Below are positions 5,793 through 6,227 of a stretch of DNA of 6,227 bases, piece after piece. Under the pieces are notes generated by a model. It was given only the letters and a program-made list of their open reading frames with translations, had not been told where the DNA came from and ran no database searches. Position numbers and translations under genes: made by a program. Within the stretch, counting starts at the first letter, position 1. Each line of letters begins with the position of its first letter. This DNA comes from JBBQSU01 sp038234815 (GTDB taxonomy: Bacteria; Planctomycetota; Phycisphaerae; Tepidisphaerales; Tepidisphaeraceae). Location of the stretch: NCBI GenBank assembly GCA_038234815.1, contig JBBQSU010000182.1, forward strand, positions 1 to 6,227. The letters run 5' to 3'.

Positions 5793-6227
5793 TTACTTCA
5801 TGTTCAAAAGATCAGCTTCGGTCCAGGGTTCTTTGCGGTCTTTGGAATCGGCCCGGGCCGCGGCCACGATTTCAGCCTTCACCGGCTCGGCGGTGTTGCC
5901 CCACGTTCCGCGAACGTAAGTCAGCACCGCGGCCAGTTTTTCGTCGTTCAGCTTGGCATCGAAATAGGGCATGCTGCCGTTGTAGGTATTGCCTTTAACC
6001 ACGAGCGGCCCACCCAGCCCGCGAAGCACCAGTTTGGCCAGACGCGACGGATTGCCCTGAACGAATTCGCTGCCGTCCAAGGGCGGATAGATACCGGCCT
6101 GGCCGGCGCCGTTGGCCCCGTGGCACGAAACGCAGTTGGCGGTGAACAATTTCTGGCCAAGGACCATCGGATCGACCGTCTGGAACGCGGCAGCGGCGCC
6201 GGCGACGGGCGGAGGATCGCCGTCCAG
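5793..6227 (-). CDS. Class I cytochrome c domain protein (N-terminus outside window)
   Basis: This is an electron carrier or the cytochrome domain of a larger respiratory protein, acting outside the cytoplasmic membrane. Of the product, 144 residues are visible and the frame is open to the window edge, so the ATG at 6167 is internal. The heme c site is CVSCH (6120-6134), followed by GANGAG and YPPLDGSEFV. The likely distal heme ligand is the Met of NGSMPYF (5970-5972). A closing helix, KLAAVLTYVRGTWGN, is typical of the mono-heme domain. A Pro/Ala-rich stretch precedes the domain, as expected of a linker from a signal peptide, membrane anchor or another domain that cannot be seen. The C-terminal 35 residues are charged and Ala-rich. 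The copper-ATPase gene follows at 70 nt on the same strand, which fits a terminal-oxidase or oxidase-assembly cluster; a CcoP-like or oxidase subunit II-like parent is possible but cannot be proven here. Confidence 0.85.
   Translation of the reverse strand: MDGDPPPVAGAAAAFQTVDPMVLGQKLFTANCVSCHGANGAGQAGIYPPLDGSEFVQGNPSRLAKLVLRGLGGPLVVKGNTYNGSMPYFDAKLNDEKLAAVLTYVRGTWGNTAEPVKAEIVAAARADSKDRKEPWTEADLLNMK

Noticed and set aside
1..6227. CRISPR array, tRNA, rRNA, insertion-sequence ends or attachment sites.
   Set aside because: I saw no regularly spaced repeats, cloverleaf, rRNA blocks, transposase frame or flanking inverted repeats on either strand.

Overview
The window is GC-rich (roughly 60% by eye), gene-dense bacterial chromosome with six protein genes, the first and last cut by the window edges. 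Its mix of a nickel-pincer cofactor gene, a FixI/CcoI-like copper P-type ATPase without a metal-binding head, and a CxxCH cytochrome c of the type seen near cbb3 oxidases suggests a Planctomycetota (perhaps Phycisphaerae-like) or related PVC-group bacterium. That placement is inference from gene content; no rRNA or marker gene is present.

Layout. Plus strand: the 3' part of larB (1-653) and, 13 nt later with a clear GGAG ribosome site, nnrD (667-1506), probably one operon. Both products act on pyridine-dinucleotide chemistry: LarB converts nicotinic acid adenine dinucleotide toward the nickel-pincer cofactor, and NnrD repairs hydrated NAD(P)H. Minus strand: a small YfcE-type metallophosphoesterase (1580-2065) converging on nnrD. 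Plus strand: a PlsC-type acyltransferase (2147-2845), divergent from yfcE across a short shared promoter region. A 237-nt gap follows (2846-3082). It begins AT-rich and contains a very strong intrinsic terminator (3004-3041) for plus-strand transcription. Minus strand: a cytochrome c (5793-6227, N-terminus outside the window) and, 70 nt downstream, an 879-residue P1B-type ATPase (3083-5722), probably co-transcribed as a copper/respiratory-oxidase maturation unit.

The most unusual item is the ATPase. It has no N-terminal HMA domain, and the adjacent cytochrome gene leaves no room for a missed one. Its actuator-domain TGE motif reads TGQ. After a complete eight-helix P1B core and a proline-rich linker it continues for about 230 residues as a Met/Cys-rich membrane module of about six helices that I do not recognise. 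Four consecutive helices of this module each carry a G-M-x-x-(x)-G motif. This looks like a copper exporter fused to its own copper-handling membrane partner, perhaps for loading a heme-copper oxidase.

Other points: the yfcE start lies 6 nt after a perfect TATAAT, suggesting a leaderless mRNA; a perfect AGGAGG upstream of plsC does not fit any usual start codon; the AT-rich gap ending in the terminator might hold a small RNA. No tRNA, rRNA, CRISPR array or insertion sequence was seen.
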